In this document: positions 47,001 to 58,989 of the stretch, piece by piece
Layout: the number at the start of each line of letters is the position of its first letter
Numbering within the stretch: position 1 is the first letter of the stretch
NCBI RefSeq assembly: GCF_026230105.1
Contig: NC_079474.1
Location: forward strand, 4,288,187 to 4,352,186
DNA length: 64,000 nucleotides
Source of the DNA: Diorhabda sublineata
Taxonomy: Eukaryota > Arthropoda > Insecta > Coleoptera > Chrysomelidae
Reading direction: 5' to 3'
Made by a program: the position numbers and the translations under genes
The notes under the pieces: generated by a model
What the model saw: only the letters and a program-made list of their open reading frames with translations
What the model was told of the DNA's origin: nothing
Database searches by the model: none

Positions 47001-50000
47001 CTATTTTTTTTAAAAAGCTAGATAATAATTAAATGAGACTAATTATCGATTGATTGTTTATTTGAATGTTCCTATTTCCTGTTAATTATTGTTTTAATAA
47101 TCAATTATATATTATTGTTCGAAGTAAATTAAAGAAATTTGTAGTTAAAAACCTGACAGAGTAGAAATTGTCTTGTTTATTGTTATAATAGAAATCTTTA
47201 GGAGTTAGAAGTTAATGCTTTCTTATAGAGATGGCGCTTGATTTGTAGAAATAGTAGTTTAATGTTCTATGTACATAGTTTTTGTTTTAGTAGTTGATTA
47301 TTATTGAAAAAAGTAAGGTTAAGTTAATATATGGTTTTACCGGGTTTTTAGCACATGGTTGGTTTTGTAAGATATAAGTGATAGATGATGTATATATATA
47401 TGAAGATGTAAATAAAATTTATATAAAGACCTAGATTGATTTTAATCAACACTGCTGTGTAACAAATAACAACATTTACTATTGATAGAGTACAGCGTTG
47501 CCAAGTTTTTTGATATAAATTTAATATTATGAAAATTATGTGATTCTCACGTAGATTAATTCATATTCCATATATTATTCTGACCTTTAACCTCCTTAAA
47601 TAATGGATATCTCCACTTTTTCAAACGTTGCCTACCAATGATTAACATTTTTTCGAAGAATTAAATTTCTAGAGATTTGGTAGTTAGAGACGGTAGTTAT
47701 TTCGACAAGTCGCGATTCCATTCATTAAAAACATCTACTGTAGAAAATAGTATATTCTTTAATGAGCGGTAATGTTTGTAGCACGAGCTGTAAGTTGAAT
47801 ACTATAGTTTATCTACGACTTTAACAATAAATGCAAAGTATATTTTATTTGCAGTATCTATCTTATTGTTTTCAATACTTGTATTCATTATTGGTGACAA
47901 AACAAATCAAAAATTTTCTAAAAGGTTTGGTGTGGTGGCACCCTCGTAGTGTATCCTCGAAATATTGAACCGCGCGCCGCCCCCGCCGCTTTTATTTACT
48001 CAAAACTAGTTGATTAATTAAATAAAATAAACTTACTGTTGTTTCCGAAGATGCCTGGATCCATATAATGTTTTATATTCACTGTTATAGCCTGTTCTAT
48101 GTTTGTAATGTATACTCCTTTAAAATCCGTCATAGGTGAAAAATCGGCTTGTCCTGGTTCAAATACTTTTCTTATTCCCAGCTGGAAACGTAAAAAATAT
48201 ATCATAAAAACTACATACACACTTCCTCAATACAATAATCATTACCTTTTGAAACGTAGGTGTCAAATTGACGTATCCTTTTAATAGGAAACTAGGTATA
48301 ACGGCGGTGACATGTCTGTATCTCAAATTATCTATAATATACTTGAAGCTTCCGTTCAACCTCAATTCGTAAATGAGCTGATCTACACCGTTCACTTGGA
48401 CTGGCAGTAACAATAATAAATAATATCGGGGACTGTCTAGTGGGAAACTCAAAGCTAGAGCTTTCAAATGCGAAACGTAGAAAAACGGCAACCATGTATC
48501 GTATTTCATGAATTGAACCTGATATTCCCTATACTTCCCTTGAACCAAAAAACTTGGTTGGGTTTGGGGTATATAAGGTACTCGATGCGTAGTATGTAGT
48601 GGACGGTAGCTGTCATAGTATTTGGCTATCATGTAATCTACTACAGATCTCGATTTTCTGTTATTCGATTTAATATTATAAGCACGTTTAGATCTTCTTC
48701 GTCTACTTTTATTGTTAGCTAAAGAAAGCGGCTTCGTCGCGTCCGGTTTTCTATTAGGACTATTCAATTTTATCATCATATCCTTAGATCTAGTATTTCT
48801 TTTAACAGCCTCGTTTATTTCTGTCATAACTTCTGGTCCTCTTACAGAATCAGCAGGTACTTCAGTTGAAGATGATTCTAAAATCGTATCTTTTGTGCTT
48901 GTTAGAGATTCTGTCGGGGCATCTCTAATAATTACATCAGTTACAACTAGATCTGTAGATTGTGAATCCGTAGTTTCACTTGATTCTGTGGTTATAATTA
49001 CTGTAGCGATCAAAATTGATTCTGTAGTCTCTACGTTCGTAGTTAAAGCTGATTCTGTAGTAGGCATTTCACTAACAATTGATTCTGTAGTCTCTACGTC
49101 CGTAGTTGAAGCTGATTCTGTAGTAGGCATTTCACTAACAATTGATTCTGTAGTCTCTACGTCCGTAGTTAAAGCTGATTCTGTAGTAGGCATTTCACTA
49201 ACAATTGATTCTGTAGTCTCTACGTCCGTAATTGAAGCTGATTCTGTAGTAGGCATTTCACTAACAATTGATTCTGTAGTCTCTACGTCCGTAGTTGAAG
49301 CTGATTCTGTAGTAGGCATTTCATTAACAATTGATTCTGTAGTCTCTACGTCCGTAGTTGAAGCTGATTCTGTAGTAGGCATTTCACTAACAATTGATTC
49401 TGTAGTCTCTACGTCCGTAGTTGAAGCTGATCCTGTTGTAGGCATTTCACTAACAATTGATTCTGTAGTCTCTACGTCCGTAGTTGAAGCTGATTCTGTT
49501 GTAGGCATTTCACTAACAATTGATTCTGTAGTCTCTACGTCCGTAGTTAAAACTGATCCTGTTGTAGGCGTTTCATTAACAATTGATTCTGTAGTCGCTA
49601 TTTCTGTAGCCGATTCTGTATATTTCACTTCTGTAGTAGGCATTTCATCAACAATTGATTGTGTAGTTACAGCTGATTCTGTATACTTTACTTCTGTAGT
49701 TACAGTTGATTCTGTAGTCTTTACGTCTGTATTTCCAGTTGATTCTGTATATTTTATTTCTGTAATTGGTATTTCCGTTGTAGGTATTGTTGAATCTGCA
49801 GCTGGTGCTTTTGTAGTAGTTTTATCGGGGTTTTCTGTTTCAGAAAACAATATTTCTGTTGTATCTGTTGATGGTTGTGATATAGTAGGATTTGTGGAAG
49901 TGGTTGCTTCGCCAATTTGTGTAGGTGTTGTGGTTATACCAGCTGTTGTTGGACCTGAAATAATGATTGAATATTGATGTAATCAAATTACTGTAATATA

Positions 50001-50753
50001 AATATATACTCACTATTAGTAATATCTTCTGTAGTACTTATTGTAGTAGGTTCATTTATTATCGTACTTCCTTCGTTAGTTGTGAGTTTAGTTGATGTCA
50101 AAGTATTTTTTGTCGTACTTATACTTTCTGTAGTAAGTACCGAACTATCGGTATTAGATAAAATATCTTCAATGGTTGTACTTTTTATGCTGGTAGTGGT
50201 AATTTCCGGAATATTTGGGATAATATCGTTCATAGGAAGTTCTGCTGTAGTACTTATTGGTGTTGTGATAGTAGATGAATCTAAAGTGGTTGGAGAAGTT
50301 GTAGATTGATCCGTTGCATCTGTAGATTTGGTAATTCCATCATCTGTAGTACTCGCAATCGGTTTTTGAGTTGTAGGTGGATTAGGATAGAGGGCGTTGT
50401 TGAAAGACATAATATCGAATCCGTAAAAGTGTAAAATGTCTTCGTATTCCGGTTTTAAAGTAACATTTTCGTGATTAAGTGTTAAACCAGCTAAAAATCC
50501 TTCTGGAGGTATGAAATAACTCTGAAAATGAAATAATTCTTATCGATATCAATTTAAAAAGTTGACCTACCTTAAGGTGACGGTGGATATCTCTTAAACC
50601 GATTCTAATAACTGAAATATCGTTTGGGATATGAGCTGATTTTTGAAGTTCTCGTACTGCTTCACCTTGGATACCTTCTCCTAGAGCTACTAAGATACTT
50701 AGAGCCCCGTAGGGCGATATGGCAATGTTATCTTCGTTGTTTTCGTTGTGGAC
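44100..50753 (-). CDS. Serpin interrupted by a mucin-like Thr/Ser-rich region (5' exon missing)
   Basis: Five minus-strand exons with matching phases: 50753-50571, 50521-50014, 49954-48246, 48181-48037 and 44233-44100. They encode about 892 residues and end GKVVNPLNTRIT-stop. Exon 1 carries serpin helix B-D sequence (DNIAISPYGALSILVALGEG). Exon 2 begins with strand 2A-like sequence, then turns Thr/Ser/Pro-rich. Exon 3 holds nine 21-residue repeats, a basic stretch (SRRRRSKR, a possible furin site), and serpin sheet B/C sequence (YYLLLLLPVQVNG). Exon 4 gives LGIRKVFEPGQADFSPMTDF, and exon 5 gives FRADHPFLYFVV. A signal-peptide exon is expected upstream of 50753 but was not found. Strand 3A and helices E-F are not recognisable. 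The reactive-loop hinge lacks the usual Gly-Thr-x-Ala pattern, so protease inhibition is doubtful. Confidence 0.8.
44740..45000. other. Unclassified GC-richer insert in the last serpin intron
   Basis: It starts near gaaggccggatgggccatgg and ends near aatccgccactgc. Composition differs sharply from the surrounding intron. I see no inverted repeats or domain and cannot classify it. Confidence 0.3.
45851..46880. mobile_element. Fold-back/MITE element, copy 2
   Basis: The ends GGACTTTTCGG and CGAAAAGTCC are inverted. Internal sequence at 46620-46860 is the reverse complement of 36700-36900 in copy 1, including the gataactgcttaataacaat block. It lies within the last serpin intron. No ORF. Confidence 0.75.
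46881..48036. other. Serpin intron, nothing recognised
   Basis: AT-rich sequence without domain-bearing ORFs or clear repeats. Confidence 0.5.
49024..49590 (-). repeat. Coding minisatellite: nine 63-bp units in the serpin gene
   Basis: The repeated peptide is TTESIVSEMPTTESASTTDV plus Glu, 21 residues per unit. Variants are confined to a few positions (S/N, E/G, S/L, T/I). Dense Thr/Ser suggests O-glycosylation. The low divergence at DNA level implies recent expansion or homogenisation. Less regular T-E-S repeats flank it to about 50400. Confidence 0.9.
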
Positions 50754-52444
50754 CTGAAATTAATAACGGAATATTCTGAAAGATCGTTCCGTATCGTTGT
50801 TTTGATAAAAATAGACTCTGGGAATTACACGTTAAATCAGTATTCTGCAAATTTCCGTTGTTGTGTCACTGAAAGATTTCGGGGTAACTATCCTTTAAAA
50901 ATAAGTAGAATAAGTAGTTCAAATGTACCAGCGACTATAGATCATCCAGTAACAACGTTATTTGAAAAGCAATTTAATCAAAAGACTGTAGATATACAAC
51001 TCAAACAAGAAGGTACTGTCATCACCAGTAATATTTCTCGAATGGAAAATAATTTAGATCCTCCGACACTAGAAAGGATGGTAGACCTTACAATATTAGA
51101 ATATTAAGGATTTAGAGAACCTAGAGTATAAATATGAACGAAAATCTGAATGGAAATGCATTTCTTCGTGTAAGTACGGGAGGAAGAGACTTGAATATCC
51201 ACAAGTAACTACAAACATTGCACAAGAGTTTATTGGTTACTACAATACGATTTTAACAGCTGGTACATGTGAATACTACGTTTTTATTGTTTTCGGAGTG
51301 TACCTTATGGATGTGTGGTTGTTTTTATCTCAGAAAAGCACTTTAAACATATTATTTCAAATAACACTTTTCTATTGTTTATAAAACAACAAAATTTGTT
51401 GGTTTTCTGGTTTCGTTGTTCAGCTCTATAAAAGTTTTGAAAGAAATTTAATAGATGTCGTCCATTTCGTAATTTTTGCGAATAGATTATACCTCCACGT
51501 GTACATTTACCAGTAATTTTTTGCGAAAACCATGTTGTACAATGTTTTCTGATTTGTGGCATGCACTTTTGTTTATCAATACAATATGACAACATGAAAT
51601 GCGTGAATAATAGCGATATGCATCAATTATTTTTAGCGTTACTCTTAATGGTATACAAAAAAGGAAAACAAAACGAAATTAGGTGAAAAAAAAAATGCAA
51701 TGGATACTGTTAATACGGTACTTAACTCATAGAGTGATAAAATCTCGATTTTTATTGATTTCTAATCGAATGAACGCGTCCTTTATTTTGCACAATATAA
51801 ACTAAATTTATAATTAATTAAAACGAATTTTAGATTATTCGTTCCCGGAACACGGAAAATTCGGAAGTGGGCAGATGACTGGGCCTCAAACTATTGTTTG
51901 TTTCATACTTAAGCCCCCAATAAAAAATAAGATCGTATAAAATTAAATGATGTTTAAGTTCATTTGAAATTTTGCTTGGTACGAACCGTGTAACTACCGG
52001 CCCCTATGAGAGTCAGGCATAAAAACAAATTCATTGGTTGTATCAGCTTCCAAAACATATTCTTATGAAATTTCAGTACAATGTTGCCGGTAGTTGCAGG
52101 AAAATCGTAAAAAATGTGTAAATTTTTTTACTGAGCAAACCCCAAATCTATTCTAGAGACGGGATCACCTTTTTTTGAAACACCATGTATACATTCGAAC
52201 ATTATGAATTTTCAATGGATGATTACGTATAATGTATATCATTCGATTAGTAGAAAAAATATTATTATATATTATATACTCGTATATATATATATATATA
52301 TAAATTAAAATCACAGAAAATAATTTAGTTCGTGATTTTAAAAAAATTAAAATTAGTAGCTCTTATCAATTCCCTACGTCTTGGCATCAAGTTAAATTTC
52401 ATCTTCACAAAAATTTCTTCTGATTTTCCCGTAACTATGAACCC
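50754..52444. other. No gene recognised; should hold the upstream serpin intron
   Basis: Two ORFs (50748-51107 plus, 51305-51595 minus) lack known motifs and could be transposon remnants. A (TA)n run lies at 52283-52302. I did not find a signal-peptide exon for the serpin. Confidence 0.4.
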
Positions 52445-52447
52445 TTA

Positions 52448-52869
52448 GGCCCTCCGCACACGGATCGACTCATTTGCAATTCGAGTTGTCAACTGGAGTC
52501 GCGCGCAACCTTGTGGAAAGACCACAGGTGCGGAAGGCCTTATATTATTGAAAATGAGTGATCAATCAATTAATATTTCTTTTGTTAAAGAGGTGGAGAA
52601 GCATGAAATGTTGTACAACTACCACCTTCCTGGTTATTCATAAAAAAACATTATTTCCTCCGACTCACAACTGCTAGAATGCATTTTCAAAAAATAGCAT
52701 TACATAAAGTAAAATTATAGAAATATAATCTCACTCGTCAGACCTCTGTTGCCAACTGAAACCGACTATCAGCCGAGAGTTGCGGACTGAAGTTGCATAC
52801 AGGCTGTACAACTCCGATTGCGCGTTGCGCAGTCAAATTGCAAATGAGTCGACCCGTGTGCGAAGGGCT
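52448..52869. mobile_element. MITE, Harbinger type, TTA target duplication
   Basis: The ends GGCCCTCCGCACACGGATCG and (inverted) AGCCCTTCGCACACGGGTCG continue over about 33 bp. They are flanked by TTA at 52445-52447 and 52870-52872. The element is 422 bp and has no transposase. Confidence 0.85.
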
Positions 52870-53229
52870 TTATTATACTAGGAAGTTGCACAATCAGTCG
52901 AGCAACCAGTTGGCTTTCGAACAAAGCAAAACAATCACTACCTTTCAAAGAAATATAGACGAGAACGTTTGGTGAATATGTCAAAATAAAAGATGAATAT
53001 TCGTAAGACAAGTTTTTTAATTACTTTCGAAAGTTTTTTCGAGCTGTCAGACTTAATAAGAGATGACATAATTGGAATAGATACTCAAATGAGAAAATGT
53101 ATAATCACCAGAAGACAAGCTGTAGGTACTATAAGATAAATAAATAGTTAAAATTGATTCGGGCCCTAGTAGCAGTTTTCTTCAGGTGGTAGGAAAGTAA
53201 TTGGGTTTTAACTTCGTCAATTGTGAAGA

Positions 53230-53800
53230 TGTTAATTCAACAATTCCGGGAGATAGGATCCATTAGAGATGCCGAACAAAATGCTCGCCCAAAAGCAAGT
53301 CAACCTTCACACTAAAGATCTGCGTCTCCATGCTTAAAAAATTCAATTAACACAACTGAACCATGCACAGCGAATAGAGCATCAACAAATAGATGCTGTT
53401 AATAGTCAAAATTTTCGCTTTGGGAGCTCCGAGAAACCATATGTGATTGTCGAAAAACAAATGTATTCACACTGTTTGGTTTTAAAATGAGGCTGGTCAA
53501 GCAGTGACTGTTACTGGCACTCGATATCACAGTTCTTTTTGCCGAAATTGAATGATACTGATGAGACCAATATGTGATTTCAACAAGACGGTATCGCATA
53601 CCCTACAGACATGAAATAATTCAAATATGAGACATTTTCAGGGCGTGTACGCTCCCGTTTTGGTGATCAGAATTGGACTCGTAGATGGTGTGATTTAACA
53701 CCATTAGATTTATTTTTATGAGGCCTACGTCGACAAGCTCTTAACGACACGATATTAAAGTATCCTATGTACTCTACGATTCAATAAAAAAAAGACTATA
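53230..53800 (+). mobile_element. Degraded DDE transposase fragment (mariner-like superfamily)
   Basis: The plus strand reads LIQQFREIGSIRDAEQNARP (helix-turn-helix linker), then GQAVTVTGTRYHS, then FQQDGIAYPTD and WCDLTPLDLFL. This matches the WFQQDGAT...CDLTPLDFFLWG motifs of a common insect transposase. Several stops interrupt it. Confidence 0.65.
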
Positions 53801-54329
53801 AAAACTGTGTTTTCTATTTGTTTCTTCTTACGTTAATTTTGAAATAAAAGTGTGGTTATAATGAATAAACATTTACACCCATTCGGTGTAAATTACTCAT
53901 CTGACATAGATAATACAATCCATTGTAGTCTAAATAACTTTAATGTCTTCAGAATTGCCCGATACGGTTTGTTTATTACAAAGGTTCTTGAATCTTTTTC
54001 TCTCCGATTTGATGGTTTTAATGAAACTTACGAGGGGCAATCGAATATTTCATTGACATTAAGCAATCGTGACACCTTCTCATATGCAACGTTCCATAGA
54101 AAATATCTCGTTCAATTTAGCGTCATCTTTGTTAATACGGACACTTCTACAAACACTTACTAATTATTTAGTGGAGTAATATAAGTAATCTATCTGTCAG
54201 ATTTATGTAAAAGTTTGACAAAGCATATTAGAAACATTAAATAAACTAATTGTAGATCACTACATCGAAAGCGATGGTCAATAAGTTCGATCATCATCAT
54301 CGAGCCTTTCAATCCCATGTGGATTATGG
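53801..54329. other. No gene recognised
   Basis: The 103-aa ORF at 53852-54163 has no recognisable motif and no supporting splice context. Confidence 0.4.
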
Positions 54330-55680
54330 CTATCGCTATTGGCGCTTTAAATCTTTTTTTATTTGAGGTGGATTACCCCTCGTTTTCTAATTTTTATTTT
54401 CTTTATAGTTTGTCGTTTGTTTTGGCTGCTTTAGTTATTATTTTCCATTCTTTTCGGCTCCGGCATTTTGCTCTCCAGTTTTCTATATTAAGTGCTCTTA
54501 TGCCCTCCTCTATTTCGTTTCTCCAAGTTTTTCTCGGCCTGCTCCTCCTCCTTGGCCACCATGGGTTATTCTCCTTCCCCAGTTCTCTCTCTTTATTTCT
54601 TCGTGTTTCTTTGCTTCTCTTTCTCCTTCCTGTGTTATGTTTGGTCCTGTTATGTTTCTCATCATCTTTCTTTCGGTTCTTTTAAGTTCTTCTTCTTCTC
54701 TTTTGTTTATTACTGTTGTTTCCATCGCATACCTGATTACTGGTCTTATTAGAGTTTTGTACATTTTTATTTTGTTTAGTTTGGTTACGTTTTTGTTTCT
54801 TCCATAGGCTTGATAGCCTTTTTGTAACCTATCCTTTATCCTCTCTCTGGTTGTTTGTCCCAAAGTTATTCCTGGATAGTTTAAGGTCCATACTGTTTCA
54901 AAATCGTATTTGTTAGTGTTCAGTTGGTTTGCTCTGTGTTCTGGTTTTCCTCCTATTTTTATATATTTTGTTGTTTCTGCATTTAGTTCCAGTCCGTAAT
55001 TTCTTGCTTCTTCTAATTTTTTGATCGATTTTATTAATTCCCTCTGCGTATGCTAGGTACTATCTGTATTGCATCTGTTATAAGGTTTTTATTCTGTAAT
55101 CCTGATTTTCTCACAATTTTTTTTTGGATAACCTTGTCTTTCTCTTTTTATTGCGTCGAAAGGACTTTAGAAATCAATAAAAATTATGTATTCCTCTTTT
55201 ATATTCCGCTGTCTTTTCTATCATTTGATCTATAGTGTGGATTGCGTATATAGTTGATCTTCCTGGTCTAGAGCCGTTTTGATAATCCCCTAGTTCTCTC
55301 TCTGTTAATTCCTCCAAGCTTTTGTATTTTGTAGGCGATATTTAGCAGGGCGATGGCTCTATAGTTCTTACATACTTCTTTATTAACTTTTATAAATTTG
55401 GTGTGATTATGCCTGTGCTCTACGCGTCTGGGATTTTGTTTTGTTTCCAAATCTGCTCCATTAGTTGATGGATATCTTTACTTTTTCTCCACCATATTAA
55501 ACAAGTTCCGGTTCTATTCCATCTTCTCCCGGGGCTTTGTCATTCCGCAGTTTTCTTATTTCTTCATGTTCTTCCTCTGTTAACATTATTTCTTTATTTG
55601 CTTTGATTTTTTCTTTCTCGTTAAGTTCGATATCCTTTTTAAAATTAGAATCGTCATGCTCCTCAAAACTGTCGACATCA
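54330..55680 (-). mobile_element. Degenerate LINE reverse transcriptase
   Basis: Minus-strand pieces in order: NYRAIALLNIAYKI (55268-55450) and later KIKMYKTLIRPVIRYAMETT...ERKMMRNITG (54510-54863). These are the NYRGIxLL start and the YxxxIRPxxxYxxET end of non-LTR reverse transcriptases. The catalytic middle is broken by frameshifts. Confidence 0.75.
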
Positions 55681-55689
55681 CCTTTTGAA

Positions 55690-56213
55690 TTTTGGAAAAT
55701 CTTTGAATACTGAGCTATTTTTTCAAGTCTGGGAACAGAAAATAATCCGAGTGGGTCAAATCTTGCGAATAAGTTGCATGAAGTATCAATTTGAACTTTA
55801 ATTCATTAATTTTGGCCATCGCAATAACGGATGGGTGAGCTGGTGCATTGTTTTGATGAAAATTAGCTAAATGCGGTAATTTTTGCTTGATTTCTTCCCT
55901 CAAACTTTGTAATAAGTTCGCACAATACTCGCCGACGATAATTTTTCCGAAGGAGCAGCCTCACCCAGAGTAAAATCTAGTTTTATATTGGTTGGGCTGG
56001 GCTTTTCAAAAAAAGTTATGTATCACATAACGATGACCAACTTTTTACATGTTTACAAATTCACTATTGATGCCTGCCGAAAAAATACTAAGCAACTTGG
56101 CGTCTTCAAACTTGAAACTTATGCTGTTTAGATTGTGTACTTTGTAATACAGCAGTTTCAAGCAACTACCGCCACATCAAAGTCAGACCAGGTACTTCGG
56201 GGACCAAACTCGT
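55690..56213 (-). mobile_element. Mariner fragment inserted beside the LINE
   Basis: The minus strand reads GCSFGKIIVGEYCANLLQSL, HQNNAPAHPSVIAMAKINEL and TYSQDLTHSDYFLF. The Asp in the HQDNA motif is Asn. The right end (56213, followed by TA) and the adjoining sequence resemble those of the element at 19370, so both belong to one family. Confidence 0.7.
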
Positions 56214-57360
56214 ATTTGAGAAATTTTTACAACCAAAACTACCTTTCTCAGATTGTTTTAAAACCTACGTATCCTACGTATTAGCAAGTGGACAATTAAA
56301 CGGTTCATAGAAGCATAAAAATGCAAAGTAGATGAAGTCACTTATTTTCTCACGGAGGGTATTGGACTTAAGCTAAAAGGAAACAAAAAAATAATGACCA
56401 TCAATTATTACTTGTAGGTTTTAAAGTAATAATTATTATTTAGTATTCGCTGGAATGTAATCTGATAGATTAAATACTAAGTGGGTACCAAAAATCGTAT
56501 ACAAGGGGATGCAAAAAATTTGGGAGTAGATGACGTGAAAATAAAGCTGTGACATAAAAAAATTTCTCATTCAGCCTTATAGGCTAAAGTTGCAAAACCA
56601 GAAATTATATTTAAGTATATTTTCTAAATTATACTTTCGAATATTATGAATTTCTAATGGATGATTACTATTTTCTACCGTCTGAAGGCCAGCGGCCAGG
56701 TTCCTGCTCATTGGTTAACAATCCGTAACTTTCACAAGGACAACCTGTATAATCTAAAGATAGCAAAAATTTATGGCTTAGGAGATATGTAAATCGTTGT
56801 ACGTACCAAGGAAACCGCTCGCCATAAAGAGACATTCTGAAGAAAATTACCACAAATTGTAATTATTCATTGAAAATACTTACAGGAGGTTTTAAAACAC
56901 AATCAAACGTTTCTAATTGAACTGAACTGAATTAAGGAAACAACTGAAAGGTAGAGAAATTTAATTACTTAGCGTAAAACTGTTTCTTTCTCATAAATCT
57001 CTTCTTAAGTTTCAATCCTTTATAGCTTCTTCTGTCCGCAATTTCGTTTTATCCTTTTTCTTATATGTTTAGTTTTGTCTACACCTAATTCTTCTAAATT
57101 TTCCTCTTCTAAGGTATTAGTTATACTCCTTGTTGGGATTTCTTTGCAGTACTTATGTCTTATGTGTTAAAATAGTTTCAGCTGTGCGCGTATCTCTCTT
57201 ATTCGCCAGATTTAGCACCAAGTGACTTCTGTTTCATTCCGAATATGAAAAACGTACTGATGAGGAAGGAAAAACGATTGACACAATTCCTCACGATAGA
57301 AAGGCCACCATAGAGCAGATGAAGAAGAATAGCTTTCCAAAATGGTTGCAGTTTTGAATT
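56214..57360. other. No gene recognised
   Basis: AT-rich intergenic DNA without motif-bearing ORFs. Confidence 0.45.
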
Positions 57361-57367
57361 AGACGGT

Positions 57368-58222
57368 AAGGTGCGTCTCCATTGAACAAAAAAAAGTTGA
57401 TTAAAGTGCAGTTTTAACAAACAATTGTTTGACAAACATTTTTACCAAACAATTGCGATTCGACATGAAACATTAGTCAGTTAGGTTTTGTCGAAGAATG
57501 AGTGATTTAAACCGCCGCCGTCGCCTGGTCTGCATTGCAGCAGCTTATATTTTAATGGAAGAACCTCTTGGTGGCAGAGACAATTGTTTTTACGGCGTTA
57601 TGAATATAGTGGTGATGATTTCCGAAATGATTTGACAGCCGGGAGTTTTTGAATTGTTAATATCGATGATAGGACCAGTGATAAATAAACAAAATACTAA
57701 TTTTCGCCAAGTAATCAGCGTTCAAGATCGTCTGGCTATAACATTCAGGTTTTTGGCTTCTGGTGGTTGATGGTAAGTACTTTTTCTCCCGTCTATATTG
57801 CACTAGAAGAGTTTCAATCTTTCTTTTAATCTCGGCGACATTATTTACACCCAAATCTTTTGCAATGTCATCTAATGCATTTTTTCTTTTGATTTTGTTT
57901 TCATAATCGTCATTATTAGGGTCCCCATCGTAAACGTTAATTAACCTTATCAAATTCTCCTGGCTCCAAAACTCGTTTTGCGGAAAAACCACACACACAC
58001 TTTTCCATTGAATATTTTCAATGAAAAAATACAAATAATAATATTTATATTCAAAAATTACGCCGGAAAAACACTTCAAAATACACTAAAACAACTCAAA
58101 CGGGTGGTAGAGAAATGTTTGTCGGGATAACGTCCATACCAAAAACACCGGCGAACATTGTTTGTCAAACAAAAAAGTTTGTCGAAATTTTCGACAAATG
58201 TTTTCCAGCGGGGACGCGGCTT
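57368..58222. mobile_element. Harbinger-type element carrying a MADF ORF
   Basis: The inverted ends are AAGGTGCGTCTCC at the left and, reversed at the right, AAGCCGCGTCCCC. Subterminal runs of TTTGTCAAAC-like sequence occur at both sides. The plus strand begins MSDLNRRRRLVCIAAAYILM, a Harbinger transposase start. The minus strand carries a MADF-domain ORF. The transposase catalytic part is missing. End coordinates are good to a few bases only. Confidence 0.7.
57657..58079 (-). CDS. MADF-domain ORF of the Harbinger element
   Basis: 140 codons. Residues 36-105 read FWSQENLIRLINVYDGDP, then KRKNALDDIAKDLGV, then IKRKIETLLVQYRREKK, a MADF (Myb/SANT-like) DNA-binding domain. Harbinger elements typically carry such a second protein, which helps the transposase bind and enter the nucleus. 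The N-terminal 35 residues are low complexity, so translation may begin elsewhere. Truncated after the domain. Confidence 0.7.
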   Translation of the reverse strand: MKCFSGVIFEYKYYYLYFFIENIQWKSVCVVFPQNEFWSQENLIRLINVYDGDPNNDDYENKIKRKNALDDIAKDLGVNNVAEIKRKIETLLVQYRREKKYLPSTTRSQKPECYSQTILNADYLAKISILFIYHWSYHRY

Positions 58223-58985
58223 TTAGACGAACAGTATTTTTGATTATTTTAACTTGACTTACAACCTTCTTATTCCGTTTTGGTATCTATAAAAAAGTTT
58301 ATTGACATTTTCTGGTTTGAAAAACACGTTTGCGTATTCATCTCAAGAATATGCGGCGTACGTTATTGAAAATCTTCTTTGTTTATCTATGGCGAACAAA
58401 TCATCGCTTCGGTATGGCATAACTTAATTATCCATCCAACACAAGCATGTAATGAACTCGCATGAAATATTAAATTGATATTTCTTCAAGTTTAAAACCA
58501 CAAAAGATTTTTTTTGTCAGTAACATGACTATCAATCAATTTCGACTTCTATAATAGTTATGGGAAATATTATGTGTTCAGAATAATTAGAACTAGTCGA
58601 AACGACTCGCTTCATCGGATTTTTTAATCATACAGGGGTTGTTTGAAAAGTTTTTGACGTAAATATTGACGAGATTTTTTTAAATTCAGTTTTATTTCTT
58701 AATTTGAGGCCGCACCGTGTAGCTTGGTCGAGTTTTTGATTTTATTTTCAATTTCTACCACCTGTGGAAGATGCTTATCGCTTATATATTAGACTAATTA
58801 CTAATTCCTCTCTACATAATCGTCCAATCCCCAATTACGACCGTATGTAGGGCATAATTGTCCCTACTCGAGTATGAACGAGAAAGATTTATCGGTATGT
58901 CGGTAACACCAGAAGATTATTGACTATGATTGTGCCCAAACGATTATATGGATCATCCAGTTTATACGTTGTACCTATATAAATA
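58223..58985. other. No gene recognised; mariner-like end at 58635
   Basis: A sequence beginning caggggttgtttgaaaagt at about 58634 resembles a mariner terminal repeat, but no transposase follows. Confidence 0.4.
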
Positions 58986-58989
58986 ATTG

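Noticed and set aside
48712..49977. 421-aa plus-strand ORF
   Set aside because: It is the antisense of the mucin-like repeat exon. The minus strand splices in phase with serpin exons, while this frame is a repeat artefact with no domain.
50748..51107. 119-aa plus-strand ORF upstream of the serpin
   Set aside because: It overlaps the serpin exon border, matches no motif I know and lacks splice or promoter context.
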